Shown piece after piece: positions 1 through 7,784 of a DNA stretch of 33,910 nucleotides. The number at the start of each line of letters is the position of its first letter. The first letter of the stretch is position 1. Source of the DNA: Halolacustris sp051744345 (GTDB lineage Bacteria > Actinomycetota > Humimicrobiia > Humimicrobiales > Humimicrobiaceae); contig JBNJCW010000014.1 in NCBI GenBank assembly GCA_051744345.1, forward strand, positions 1 through 33,910. The letters are read 5' to 3'. The position numbers were made by a program, and so were the translations under genes. Under the pieces are notes generated by a model. It did not search any database. It was not told the DNA's origin and saw only the letters and a program-made list of their open reading frames with translations.

Positions 1-150
1 TCCCTGCCAGTAGCCGCAGATGTCCCTGGAAAGGGGGTAGAGCCTGGTGCCTGTGGAGGTTTCGGCCTGAAGGCATACTTTTTTTGCCAGCGGTGCCCAC
101 AGCTTAAAACTGCATCTGCTGTCTGTAAATTTATGTCCTATCCAGGTCAT
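1..150 (-). CDS. treZ: Malto-oligosyltrehalose trehalohydrolase-like protein, N-terminal part (runs off left edge)
   Basis: Reading the minus strand from the ATG at 150-148 gives 50 codons without a stop up to the window edge. The peptide contains FKLWAPLAKKVCLQAE and later YPLSRDICGYWQG, which is the pattern of the N-terminal E-set/CBM48 domain of GH13 enzymes and closest in my reading to TreZ (typical WAP.A..V.L then PL.RD..GYW). TreZ releases trehalose from maltooligosyl-trehalose, which fits the neighbouring glycogen genes. The start ATG lies inside the 17-bp direct repeat 143-159. In the uninterrupted chromosome it would overlap the glgB stop codon as ATGA. The inserted island now replaces its upstream DNA, and no strong ribosome-binding site is visible there. 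Only the first 50 residues are present, so another GH13 family member such as glgX is possible. Confidence 0.6.
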   Translation of the reverse strand, partial: MTWIGHKFTDSRCSFKLWAPLAKKVCLQAETSTGTRLYPLSRDICGYWQG

Positions 151-159
151 GGCTTGTAT
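143..159. repeat. Left 17-bp direct repeat of the island (putative attL)
   Basis: The sequence caggtcatggcttgtat is identical to 10691-10707 and in the same orientation. It marks the switch from the balanced-composition treZ-like gene (left) to AT-rich DNA (right). The flanking bases differ between the copies (c before and a after here; a before and t after there), so identity is exactly 17 bp. Read on the minus strand it contains the treZ start codon. This is direct sequence evidence; its role as an attachment site is inferred. Confidence 0.8.
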
Positions 160-239
160 AAAAATTATCCTGTAAAACTAATAATAGATAGTTCAGTTAT
201 AGCTTTGTTTCCGCAGGTTAAAAACACAAAAATCTTGAA

Positions 240-614
240 TTAATTATACTCTTTTTTCTTCCTGGTTTTTACTATAATTTCTTTTAAATACCTATCTAAA
301 AGCTTGCCCAGCCGTACTTCATATTCCCTGATTTTCTTTTGTCCTTCCCTGAATTGACGGTAATTCTGGGTAACTTTCTTTATCCATTCTACATTTTCCT
401 TGGGGATGGACTTAGTTTTGGGCTTCCCATCCTCGGAGAAGGTTATACGCCTGAAGGGATGGCCCTTGCCGCTAGAGCACCAACAGTTTTTCTTACCGCA
501 CCGGCAGTACACCTCATTGTATGAGCCGGGCACCATAAGTTTTATAGAGAAAATCTTATCTAAAGCCCTGGCCCGCCTCTCTTCTAATTTCCTGATTTCT
601 TTTATGGCTGACAT
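240..614 (-). CDS. DUF6788-like small Cys-rich protein
   Basis: This 124-residue basic protein has a charged N-terminal helix, then VPGSYNEVYCRCGKKNCWC with Cys37, Cys39, Cys44 and Cys46 as a likely metal-binding knuckle, then a Gly/His/Pro-containing turn (GKGHPFRR), and a long Lys/Arg/Glu-rich C-terminal helix. The PGS..E.Y..CGK..C.C pattern is that of the DUF6788 family, whose biochemical function is unknown to me. I recall members lying beside transposases, but I cannot verify this here and none is adjacent. It is the leftmost gene of the island and points outward toward the 143-159 repeat. The start at 614 follows a weak ribosome-binding site (gcgttaag). The promoter should lie in the 615-708 AT-rich gap shared with the divergent lacI-type gene. 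Confidence 0.7.
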   Translation of the reverse strand: MSAIKEIRKLEERRARALDKIFSIKLMVPGSYNEVYCRCGKKNCWCSSGKGHPFRRITFSEDGKPKTKSIPKENVEWIKKVTQNYRQFREGQKKIREYEVRLGKLLDRYLKEIIVKTRKKKEYN

Positions 615-708
615 CTTAACGCAATAATATATAATATAAGCTAAGATATCAAGGGATACCGAAATGATTAAATGTTATTGGTTATAATTAAATTGTCATA
701 AATTAAAT

Positions 709-724
709 TTGACATCGGTGTCTA
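709..724. promoter_or_regulatory. LacI-family operator-like palindrome O1
   Basis: TTGACATCGGTGTCTA is a near-palindrome centred on a CpG (716/717), the usual geometry of LacI-family operators. It overlaps the -35 hexamer. It shares the 10-mer catcggtgtc with the site at 746-761, and the reverse complement of that site reads ttgacaccgatgacat, so the two together define a consensus close to TTGACAYCGRTGTCAA. Confidence 0.65.
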
Positions 725-738
725 TATGAATTTATAAT
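709..738 (+). promoter_or_regulatory. Sigma-A-type promoter of the LacI-regulated transport/UroD operon
   Basis: A perfect TTGACA (709-714) is separated by 18 bp from a perfect TATAAT (733-738), placing the start of transcription near 745. It reads toward the LacI-type gene at 807 and probably drives the co-directional genes that follow through the permease. Two palindromic operator-like sites overlap the -35 element and the start point. Confidence 0.8.
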
Positions 739-745
739 TATAACT

Positions 746-761
746 ATGTCATCGGTGTCAA
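746..761. promoter_or_regulatory. LacI-family operator-like palindrome O2
   Basis: ATGTCATCGGTGTCAA is centred 37 bp downstream of O1 and covers the expected transcription start. Its right half (GGTGTCAA) is the exact complement of the O1 left-half pattern, apart from one pyrimidine change. Occupancy of both sites would block polymerase, which suggests autoregulation by the LacI-type protein encoded immediately downstream. Confidence 0.6.
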
Positions 762-806
762 AATTTGGCAAGATTTTATTTGAAATAATGTGTAAAGCTA
801 AAGTTC

Positions 807-1835
807 ATGCAGAAGTTAACCATTTATGAGATTGCTAAAATAGCAGGTGTTTCTCCAAAGACAGTATCAAGAGTTATAAATAACGAACCAAATGTTGCAA
901 AGAAGACACTTGAAAAGGTTATGCATGTAATAGAGGAAAATAATTATTTCCCCAATGTTTCAGCGCAAAGACTAGTATCGAAAAAAGTTAAAACAATGGG
1001 TTTGATAGTACCCAGGATTGGCTCTCCTTATGCTACACAATTAGTAAGTGTTATTTTAAATAGATGTAAGTTTTATGGTTATACATGTATCGTTTATCCT
1101 TATAAATATGATTCCAATAATAATGTCTTACTTAAAGATTATCAAAACATTATTGGTTTGTATTTAAAAGGTCATGTAAGTGGTCTTATTATCGCTCCAC
1201 CAGGAGGGGATGATGATTTTTTTCTTGAGTATATAAGTAATAATAATATACCAACAGTACTAATTACTCCAAATGCTCCTTACAAAAAAGAATTTTTCAT
1301 AATAAAGGCTACTGATAAAAAAGGAGGATATCAGGCTACTGAATATTTAGTGGGTTTAGGGCATAAAAGAATTGCAATCATTACATGTGATTTAAAGAGA
1401 ACTTTTTCTATTGAACGACTTGAAGGGTATAAGGAAGCACTCAAAGAAAATAATATTTCAATCTTTAAAGATCTTGTTGTTGAAGGTAATAATTCTTTCC
1501 TTTCAGGATTTTCAGCAGCAAAGCAACTGATTAATAAAAAGAATTCACCTACTGCGATTTTCGCTTGCAATGATGAAATGGCATTGGGTGTTGAAAGTGC
1601 TATATGGAAAATGGGTTTAAAAATACCAGACGATATATCAATTGTTGGATTTGACGATATCCCTTTGGTATCTGAACTGCCTATACCCTTAACTTCCATA
1701 AGACAACCTGTTGAAAAGATTGGAGATATTGCAGTTAACACTCTTATAAAATTGGTTAATTTAGAACAGGTGGATAAAAAAATATATGAAATACCAACAG
1801 AACTGGTGATTCGTAGCAGCTGTAAAAAGAAATAA
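807..1835 (+). CDS. LacI/GalR-family transcriptional repressor
   Basis: This 342-residue protein is the normal length for the family. Residues 4-26 form the LacI helix-turn-helix (TIYEIAKIAGVSPKTVSRVIN), followed by a hinge (SAQRLVSKK) and a periplasmic-binding-protein-like effector domain with the typical LGHKRIA, FACNDEMALG and ISIVGFDD motifs. It is expected to bind the two palindromes at 709-724 and 746-761 and to release them when a sugar-like ligand is present. It is the first gene of the importer/UroD gene cluster, with a gap of about 50 nt to the next gene. The ribosome-binding site before the ATG is weak. The family assignment is certain; the effector cannot be deduced. Confidence 0.95.
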   Translation: MQKLTIYEIAKIAGVSPKTVSRVINNEPNVAKKTLEKVMHVIEENNYFPNVSAQRLVSKKVKTMGLIVPRIGSPYATQLVSVILNRCKFYGYTCIVYPYKYDSNNNVLLKDYQNIIGLYLKGHVSGLIIAPPGGDDDFFLEYISNNNIPTVLITPNAPYKKEFFIIKATDKKGGYQATEYLVGLGHKRIAIITCDLKRTFSIERLEGYKEALKENNISIFKDLVVEGNNSFLSGFSAAKQLINKKNSPTAIFACNDEMALGVESAIWKMGLKIPDDISIVGFDDIPLVSELPIPLTSIRQPVEKIGDIAVNTLIKLVNLEQVDKKIYEIPTELVIRSSCKKK

Positions 1836-1888
1836 TAGTATACCAACAGTATTAATTTGTAATTCTGATATTTAAAGGAGCTATTAAA

Positions 1889-3022
1889 ATGGTTTTAGAT
1901 TATTTTAATTCCAGGAAATACAAAGATTCTATGGAAAGAATAAAAAAAGCATTTAATTATGAAATTGATAATTTCCAAGATGTACCATTAATACTCCAAA
2001 CTAATTCTTACTGGCTTACAGGTCATTCCAGTAAAGAAATTCCAGAAGATTATTATGATAATCCTAGAAGTATGCTCGAATTTCAGGAAAAGGGGATAGA
2101 AGAACATTTGAAAAAAGTAGATGATGATTATATTCCTTATCTTATGCCATGGTATGGTGTTTCTCTTATTCCAGGTGTCTTTGGGTCAAAGGTTGTCTTT
2201 CCCAAAAAGATGGACCCATCTTGCACAGATTTTGGAATAAAAAATATAGAAAATATTAGGGAAATTGAAAAACCTGATTTTATAAATAACCCTTTAACTA
2301 AAAAAGTCTTAGAAACAATAAAATACTTTAAAAAAAATGGTAATTACCCGGTTAGCGTTACAGATATGCAGAGTACACTAGATTGCATAGCACTTATAGT
2401 TGGTTATAAACTACTTTTCTATTGGATGCATGATTATCCTGAAGAAGTAGATTTCTTATTTAAGACTGTTAATGAAGCATTAATAGAATGGGTCAAAATT
2501 CAAAAGAAATATATTGGTGAAAGAAATAATACTTCCAATGGATTGATTAATCTAAAACCACCAGATGGAGTTGGAATTTGGTGGTCTGATGACGATGCAA
2601 TTATATTGTCCCCGGATTTGTATGAAAGATTTGTTGCCCCATATTATTCTAAATTGTTTGGAAGTTTTGGAAGAGGCATGATTCATTGGTGTGGAAATGC
2701 TAACCACCAATTGGACAACATATTGGGTGTAAAGAAAATAAAAGCAGTGCATAATTATTTTTTAGGAGATATAGAAGCTGCTGTTACACTACAGAATAGA
2801 TTAAAAGAAAAAAAGATATGTCTTGCAGCTGGAGATATTATTCCTGTTGAAGAAGAACTTGATGATTATTTAAAGGAAATTAAAGAGAAGCTTAACCCTC
2901 GGGGATTAGTGCTGCAGTTTACAATATCTCCAAAACTAGGGTTGAGAAAAGGGCAATACACTGAAACAAAAAGAGATGTTATAAATTCAGCACATAGAAT
3001 TTTAAACTTTTTTAGAGGATAG
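1889..3022 (+). CDS. UroD/MtaA-superfamily protein 1 (putative methyltransferase or decarboxylase, substrate unknown)
   Basis: This 377-residue soluble protein has the organisation of the uroporphyrinogen decarboxylase / corrinoid methyltransferase (MtaA, CmuA) superfamily. Visible landmarks are SPDLYERFVAPYYSKLF (about 241-257) and the GMIHWCGN motif with His266 and Cys268. A later Cys311 would complete an H-x-C-xn-C zinc site of the kind used by MtaA-type methyltransferases. It is not a haem-pathway UroD: it lacks that enzyme's N-terminal motifs and lies in a transport operon. A good Shine-Dalgarno sequence (aaaggag) sits 8 nt before the ATG. It is divergent from the other two superfamily members in the island, so the three are probably not isoenzymes. 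The actual reaction is unknown. Confidence 0.75.
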   Translation: MVLDYFNSRKYKDSMERIKKAFNYEIDNFQDVPLILQTNSYWLTGHSSKEIPEDYYDNPRSMLEFQEKGIEEHLKKVDDDYIPYLMPWYGVSLIPGVFGSKVVFPKKMDPSCTDFGIKNIENIREIEKPDFINNPLTKKVLETIKYFKKNGNYPVSVTDMQSTLDCIALIVGYKLLFYWMHDYPEEVDFLFKTVNEALIEWVKIQKKYIGERNNTSNGLINLKPPDGVGIWWSDDDAIILSPDLYERFVAPYYSKLFGSFGRGMIHWCGNANHQLDNILGVKKIKAVHNYFLGDIEAAVTLQNRLKEKKICLAAGDIIPVEEELDDYLKEIKEKLNPRGLVLQFTISPKLGLRKGQYTETKRDVINSAHRILNFFRG

Positions 3023-3066
3023 TAACTATTTTAAATTGATTCTAAATCTAGAGATGGGAGGGTTTG

Positions 3067-4113
3067 TTGAAATCTAAACCTTTGGATAAGAAAGAAGTTA
3101 TAAAGGCAATTAAAAAAAATAATCCGCGTTATATCCCAGGGTGGTACAGGTGGATTGCTGATGAAACGTGGAATAAGTATGGGTCTAGATTGGGGGAACT
3201 ATTAAAAGATTATCTAGATGATATTGTGCTTGTAAATTATGACACACCTAAAGGATTTGTAGAATCTGCTCCTGGCAGAGATGAATTTTATATATATTAT
3301 ATAAATAAACCTGGTGTATTTAGTGGATATAGAACATCTGATATAAAGAATGATTGGAAAAAGGCTGAAGGATTAATACACAACCCTCCCGATCCTTATG
3401 CAAAGGGTAGATTTGAAAATGCAATTAAGATGAGAAAAAAATACCCTGATAGATATCTTGCTGGACATTGGTGGGCTACATTTTTCGAAAAAATGATTGC
3501 AATCCGAGGAGAAGAAAATTTACTAACAGATATATATCTTGAAAGGAAAAAAGTTGAAGCACTCGGATGGATGATATGTGACTTTCTTTGTGGGATAGTT
3601 GACGGTTTTGCAGAAACAGGAATGGATGGTATTTTTTTTAGTGATGATCTTGGCTTTTCAGACCAACTTATATTCAGACCGGATATATTTAGAGATATAT
3701 GGAAGCCGTGGTATAAAAAGCTTTTTGCAAGAATTAGAAGCTATAATATGAATGTTATCATGCATAGCTGTGGTTATTTGTGGGAAATAATTCCAGACCT
3801 TATTGATTGCGGTTTGGAGGTTTTACATTTCCAGCCATCAGCCCTAGATCCTGTAAGGCTTGTTAGAGAGTATGGCAAATATCTTACTTTTTTTGGAGGT
3901 ATAGATATACAAAGGTTTTTGATAGATTCTACTCCGGAGGGAATAGAGACAGGTATTAGGGATATATACATTATGCTTGATCATGATGGAGGTGGCTACA
4001 TTGCTGGGCCAAGCAACTCTATTATGCCAGATACACCATTTGAAAATATAGAGGCCATGCTATATTCAATGAAGAAATACAGTGATAGAAGAATTATAAA
4101 TAAACTCGAATAA
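3067..4113 (+). CDS. UroD/MtaA-superfamily protein 2
   Basis: About 348 residues. The C-terminal half carries family landmarks: a DGIFFSDDLGF strand, RPDIFRDIWKPWYKKLF, then the metal-site motif VIMHSCGYL (H-S-C), IPDLIDCGLEVLHFQP, and the terminal GGGYIAGPSNSIMPDTPFENI pattern typical of this superfamily. There is no clear third Cys ligand after the H-x-C pair, unlike protein 1. The start is a TTG. Two consecutive TTG codons exist (3064 and 3067), and I prefer 3067 because the gggagg at 3056-3061 is then 5 nt away instead of 2. It lies 44 nt behind protein 1 and just before the sugar-binding lipoprotein. The substrate is unknown; a role on the imported compound is inferred from context. Confidence 0.75.
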   Translation: MKSKPLDKKEVIKAIKKNNPRYIPGWYRWIADETWNKYGSRLGELLKDYLDDIVLVNYDTPKGFVESAPGRDEFYIYYINKPGVFSGYRTSDIKNDWKKAEGLIHNPPDPYAKGRFENAIKMRKKYPDRYLAGHWWATFFEKMIAIRGEENLLTDIYLERKKVEALGWMICDFLCGIVDGFAETGMDGIFFSDDLGFSDQLIFRPDIFRDIWKPWYKKLFARIRSYNMNVIMHSCGYLWEIIPDLIDCGLEVLHFQPSALDPVRLVREYGKYLTFFGGIDIQRFLIDSTPEGIETGIRDIYIMLDHDGGGYIAGPSNSIMPDTPFENIEAMLYSMKKYSDRRIINKLE

Positions 4114-4185
4114 ATATTTTATGGAAAGGAGGGAATTAATTATCAAAACTATTTTAAAAGCAAACCATTTAATAAGGGGGTAAAA

Positions 4186-6174
4186 ATGAGAAAAGGTGTA
4201 ATTAATAAAATACTTTTTGTAGTATTAATTTTGTGTTTGTCTGTTGTTACGATAGGATGTAGAACCGAAACTGTTAGTGCTCCTGATGTATCAGTTTCGG
4301 AAGACGTGGAGGATGAAATTTCACCAGAAAGTGAGGAATTTGTAGCAGAAGAAACTTTAGAGGAAAAAGTATATACGTGGATTGGGGCAGTCGTAGAAAT
4401 ACCTTATTTTATCGATCATAGGATAGGTCTTGAATTAGCCGGTCTAACCTTTGGGGCAGATACCAAATTTCTTGGCCCAACAGGGTATGATATGGGAGCT
4501 ATGATTAACACAATAGAACAGGTTATTGCTGAAAACCCTGCGGGTATTGAGATAATAGGATTTGTAGAGGAACTTGCACCTGCAGTAAACAAAGCTATAG
4601 AAGCAGGGATACCGGTAGTCACATTGGATGCTGATACTGCTACCTCCGACAGATACACATTTATAGGAACAGGAAACTATAATGCTGGACGTCAGAGTGC
4701 ACAAATACTCGCAGAAGCTCTTAATGGTCAGGGAAAAGTTGCCGTAACCTCTGTAGTCGGTCAGACAAATCTTGATGAAAGACTTCAAGGATTTAGGGAT
4801 GAGCTTACTGAAAATTATCCAAATATGGAGTTGATACAAGTAGTAGACCATGGTTCTGATGAGCAAAAAGCTGCCGATGGGGTAAAAGCTGTAATTCAAG
4901 CAAATCCTGATCTAGCAGGTGTTGCTGCAGTAGAAGCAACTGGTGGTAATGGAGCTGCAACAGCTGTGAAAGAAATGGAAAAGGTTGGAGATATAGTTAT
5001 TGTTTCCATGGATAGAGATGATACTACATTAAAGGCAATAGAAGATGGAATAATACACGCTTCTGTCGCTCAAAGGACTGCATTAATGAGTTATTTAGGT
5101 GTAATGTTAATGGAATCCTTTAATAAGGGCTCAGTCTCTATAACCAAAGATGATGAGGCTGCTAATATAATTGCAATGCCTGAAGTAATTGATACCGGAA
5201 CAATAGTAATTAATAAAGATAATGCAGCATTTTTCTATCACAAAGACGACCCCTTTGATTATAGCGATTGGGAATTGACTCCTCCAGAGGAAGATGAAAC
5301 GTATGTGTGGATTGGGGCAGTGGTAGAAATACCTTATTTTATAGATCACAGAGCCGGATTAGAAGCAGCTGGGGAAGAGTTGGGAGTAAAAACCAAATTT
5401 CTTGGCCCAACAGGGTATGATATGGGAGCTATGATTAACACAATAGAACAGGTTATTGCTGAAAACCCTGCGGGTATTGAGATAATAGGATTTGTAGAGG
5501 AACTTGCACCTGCAGTAAACAAAGCTATAGAAGCAGGGATACCGGTAGTCACATTGGATGCTGATACTGCTACCTCCGACAGATACACATTTATAGGAAC
5601 AGGAAACTATAATGCTGGACGTCAGAGTGCACAAATACTCGCAGAAGCTCTTAATGGTCAGGGAAAAGTTGCCGTAACCTCTGTAGTCGGTCAGACAAAT
5701 CTTGATGAAAGACTTCAAGGATTTAGGGATGAGCTTACTGAAAATTATCCAAATATGGAGTTGATACAAGTAGTAGACCATGGTTCTGATGAGCAAAAAG
5801 CTGCCGATGGGGTAAAAGCTGTAATTCAAGCAAATCCTGATCTAGCAGGTGTTGCTGCAGTAGAAGCAACTGGTGGTAATGGAGCTGCAACAGCTGTGAA
5901 AGAAATGGAAAAGGTTGGAGATATAGTTATTGTTTCCATGGATAGAGATGATACTACATTAAAGGCAATAGAAGATGGAATAATACACGCTTCTGTCGCT
6001 CAAAGGACTGCATTAATGAGTTATTTAGGTGTAAAACTGATGTATTATTATAACCATGGGAGAATACCTATTAGCCAAGATGATGAGACTGCTAATATAA
6101 TTGCAATGCCTGAAGTAATTGATACCGGAACCATAGTAATTAATAAAGATAATGCAGCATACTTTTACCATTAA
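4186..6174 (+). CDS. Tandem-duplicated ribose-type sugar-binding lipoprotein of an ABC importer
   Basis: This 662-residue protein is about twice the usual length. Residues 1-25 are a lipoprotein signal peptide (VVTIGC lipobox, Cys25), followed by an acidic linker to about residue 60. Two type-I periplasmic-binding domains (Peripla_BP_4/RbsB fold) then follow at about 62-352 and 372-662, each starting with a WIGAVVEIPYFIDHR segment and ending in INKDNAA(F/Y)FYH. They are joined by an acidic linker (PPEEDETY). The central DNA of the two domains is identical over 643 bp. A strong Shine-Dalgarno sequence (aaggggg) precedes the ATG. The protein should sit on the outer face of the cytoplasmic membrane and deliver a sugar or sugar-like ligand to the ATPase and permease encoded next. 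Two covalently linked binding domains per protein is unusual for this family. Confidence 0.9.
   Translation: MRKGVINKILFVVLILCLSVVTIGCRTETVSAPDVSVSEDVEDEISPESEEFVAEETLEEKVYTWIGAVVEIPYFIDHRIGLELAGLTFGADTKFLGPTGYDMGAMINTIEQVIAENPAGIEIIGFVEELAPAVNKAIEAGIPVVTLDADTATSDRYTFIGTGNYNAGRQSAQILAEALNGQGKVAVTSVVGQTNLDERLQGFRDELTENYPNMELIQVVDHGSDEQKAADGVKAVIQANPDLAGVAAVEATGGNGAATAVKEMEKVGDIVIVSMDRDDTTLKAIEDGIIHASVAQRTALMSYLGVMLMESFNKGSVSITKDDEAANIIAMPEVIDTGTIVINKDNAAFFYHKDDPFDYSDWELTPPEEDETYVWIGAVVEIPYFIDHRAGLEAAGEELGVKTKFLGPTGYDMGAMINTIEQVIAENPAGIEIIGFVEELAPAVNKAIEAGIPVVTLDADTATSDRYTFIGTGNYNAGRQSAQILAEALNGQGKVAVTSVVGQTNLDERLQGFRDELTENYPNMELIQVVDHGSDEQKAADGVKAVIQANPDLAGVAAVEATGGNGAATAVKEMEKVGDIVIVSMDRDDTTLKAIEDGIIHASVAQRTALMSYLGVKLMYYYNHGRIPISQDDETANIIAMPEVIDTGTIVINKDNAAYFYH
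4462..5104 (+). repeat. Copy 1 of a 643-bp perfect direct repeat within the binding-protein gene
   Basis: Identical base for base to 5392-6034, with a period of 930 bp. Outside these limits the two domain copies are clearly diverged in DNA and protein, although further similar stretches remain (for example 5161-5230 and 6091-6160, one mismatch). Confidence 0.95.
5392..6034 (+). repeat. Copy 2 of the 643-bp perfect direct repeat
   Basis: Identical to 4462-5104, in the same orientation and in frame. Homologous recombination between the copies would delete exactly one domain equivalent (930 bp, 310 codons) and leave a normal single-domain binding protein. Confidence 0.95.
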
Positions 6175-6182
6175 TTAGAGTT

Positions 6183-6222
6183 AGAGTGTGCGGGTTGGCC
6201 TTTGTGTCTGCCCGCACACTCT
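6183..6222 (+). promoter_or_regulatory. Strong intercistronic hairpin between binding-protein and ATPase genes
   Basis: AGAGTGTGCGGG (6183-6194) pairs perfectly with CCCGCACACTCT (6211-6222) around a 16-nt loop. No T-run follows, so it is not a classical intrinsic terminator. Hairpins in this place often stabilise the upstream mRNA or attenuate the downstream part, so that binding protein is made in excess over the membrane components. Confidence 0.7.
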
Positions 6223-6266
6223 CTACGATATTAATTATAAGATAAGGATTTTAGAGTGAGTTTCTG

Positions 6267-7784
6267 ATGGAAAATAATTTACTGGAAGTTAGAAATATAT
6301 CCAAATCGTTTTTTTCCAACAAGGTACTAGATAACATAGACTTTACCCTAGATTATGGTGAAGTTTTAGGCTTAGTTGGTGAAAATGGTGCAGGAAAAAG
6401 CACCTTGGTTAAAGTACTTACGGGAGTTTATAAACAAGATAGCGGTTATATAAAGATTGATGGTTTGAAAGTAAATATTGAAAATATTAATTCTGCAAAA
6501 AGTTCGGGGATAGGGATTGTTTTTCAGGAATTAAGTTTAACGGACAATTTAAGTGTTGCTGATAATATATTGATTGGAAGGATACCTTCAAATAAAATAG
6601 GTTTTGTTGATAAAAAAAGACTTCATCGGGAAACTGCCAAATTAATTAATAAATTCAAGGTTAACATAAAACCTGAAGATATAGTTGGTAGTTTGCCAAT
6701 AGGTGATAAACAGATAGTTGAAATATTAAAGGCTATTTCTTTCAATCCAAAACTATTAATATTAGATGAACCTACTTCAGCATTGGAAGACAAAGAAATA
6801 GAAAGTTTATTTAAATTGATAAAAGAGCTGAAGAAGAATAATTATTCTATAATTTACATATCCCACTATTTAGATGAGGTATTTAAAATTACTGATGATA
6901 TACTTGTTCTTAGAGATGGTAGAAAAATAGGAGTTTTCAAAACATCTGAAATGAACAAAGAAAAGCTAATAAAAAAAATGATCAATAAAGATATTAAAGA
7001 TTTTTTTGCTAGTGAAACTAAAGGAATAAAATCCGAACAGGTTTTACTTGAAGTTATAAATATTACTGATAGTAAAATTCTTAGGAACATATCTTTTAAA
7101 TTGTATAGGGGTGAAATACTAGGATTGGTGGGATTAGCTGGTTCTGGAAAAATTGATGCTTGTAAAGTGATTTATGGATTATCAAATAATGTTAAAGGTA
7201 AGATATTAATTAAAGGCAAAGAGGTTCAATTAAATAACCCAGTTGAGGCAAAAAAGAATCATATTTCTTTTATCTCCGAAGATAGAAAAGGTTCAGGGTT
7301 ATTCTTAAGGGATAATGTAAGTAATAATATAATAGCCAGTGTACTTAAAAAGGTTTCAAAATTTAATTTTTTAAGTAACACAAAAATAGTAAAAGAAACT
7401 AAAAGATTTATTGATCTCTTGAAAATAAAAATTTCAAGTGTCAGGCAAAAGGTCACGTTTTTAAGTGGTGGAAATCAGCAAAAAGTAATGGTGGCAAAAT
7501 GCTTGGCTCATGACCCAAAGATTATTATTGCAATAGACCCAACAAAGGGAATTGATGTAGGCTCTAAAAAAGATATTCATGAAATTTTGAGAAAAGTGAC
7601 CAGAAAAGGGGCAGGTGTTTTATTAATATCTTCTGAGTTAGATGAGGTAATAAATATGAGTGACAGAATAATTGTTTTTGTTAATGGAAGAATAACTAAA
7701 GAAATTCAGAGTAGAAATTTTGATAGCCATGAAATTACACTAGCTATAAATAAAACCTTTAATACCGAGGAGAGATATGGGTAA
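6267..7784 (+). CDS. Sugar ABC importer ATP-binding protein, RbsA/MglA type (two nucleotide-binding domains)
   Basis: 505 residues, the usual length for the double-NBD ATPases of ribose/galactose-type importers. NBD1 has Walker A GENGAGKST (38-46) and Walker B LLILDEPT (163-170), but its signature reads LPIGD (143-147) instead of LSVGQ. NBD2 has a Walker A-like GLAGSGK (289-295), a good LSGGNQQ signature (399-405) and a poor Walker B, IIIAIDPT (419-426), where the usual LDEPT has become AIDPT. Degeneracy of NBD2 is common in this subfamily. It overlaps the permease gene by 8 nt and follows the binding-protein gene after a hairpin. It should energise import of the ligand caught by the tandem lipoprotein. 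Confidence 0.93.
   Translation: MENNLLEVRNISKSFFSNKVLDNIDFTLDYGEVLGLVGENGAGKSTLVKVLTGVYKQDSGYIKIDGLKVNIENINSAKSSGIGIVFQELSLTDNLSVADNILIGRIPSNKIGFVDKKRLHRETAKLINKFKVNIKPEDIVGSLPIGDKQIVEILKAISFNPKLLILDEPTSALEDKEIESLFKLIKELKKNNYSIIYISHYLDEVFKITDDILVLRDGRKIGVFKTSEMNKEKLIKKMINKDIKDFFASETKGIKSEQVLLEVINITDSKILRNISFKLYRGEILGLVGLAGSGKIDACKVIYGLSNNVKGKILIKGKEVQLNNPVEAKKNHISFISEDRKGSGLFLRDNVSNNIIASVLKKVSKFNFLSNTKIVKETKRFIDLLKIKISSVRQKVTFLSGGNQQKVMVAKCLAHDPKIIIAIDPTKGIDVGSKKDIHEILRKVTRKGAGVLLISSELDEVINMSDRIIVFVNGRITKEIQSRNFDSHEITLAINKTFNTEERYG

Noticed and set aside
1246..1860. Similar short sequences taccaacagtactaatt (near 1249) and taccaacagtattaatt (near 1840)
   Set aside because: Only about 17 bp with a mismatch; one copy is coding sequence in the LacI-type gene. 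Chance in AT-rich DNA is adequate.
4444..5829. Two nearly identical minus-strand open frames of about 150 codons
   Set aside because: They are antisense to the duplicated binding-protein domains; their similarity only reflects the 643-bp repeat.
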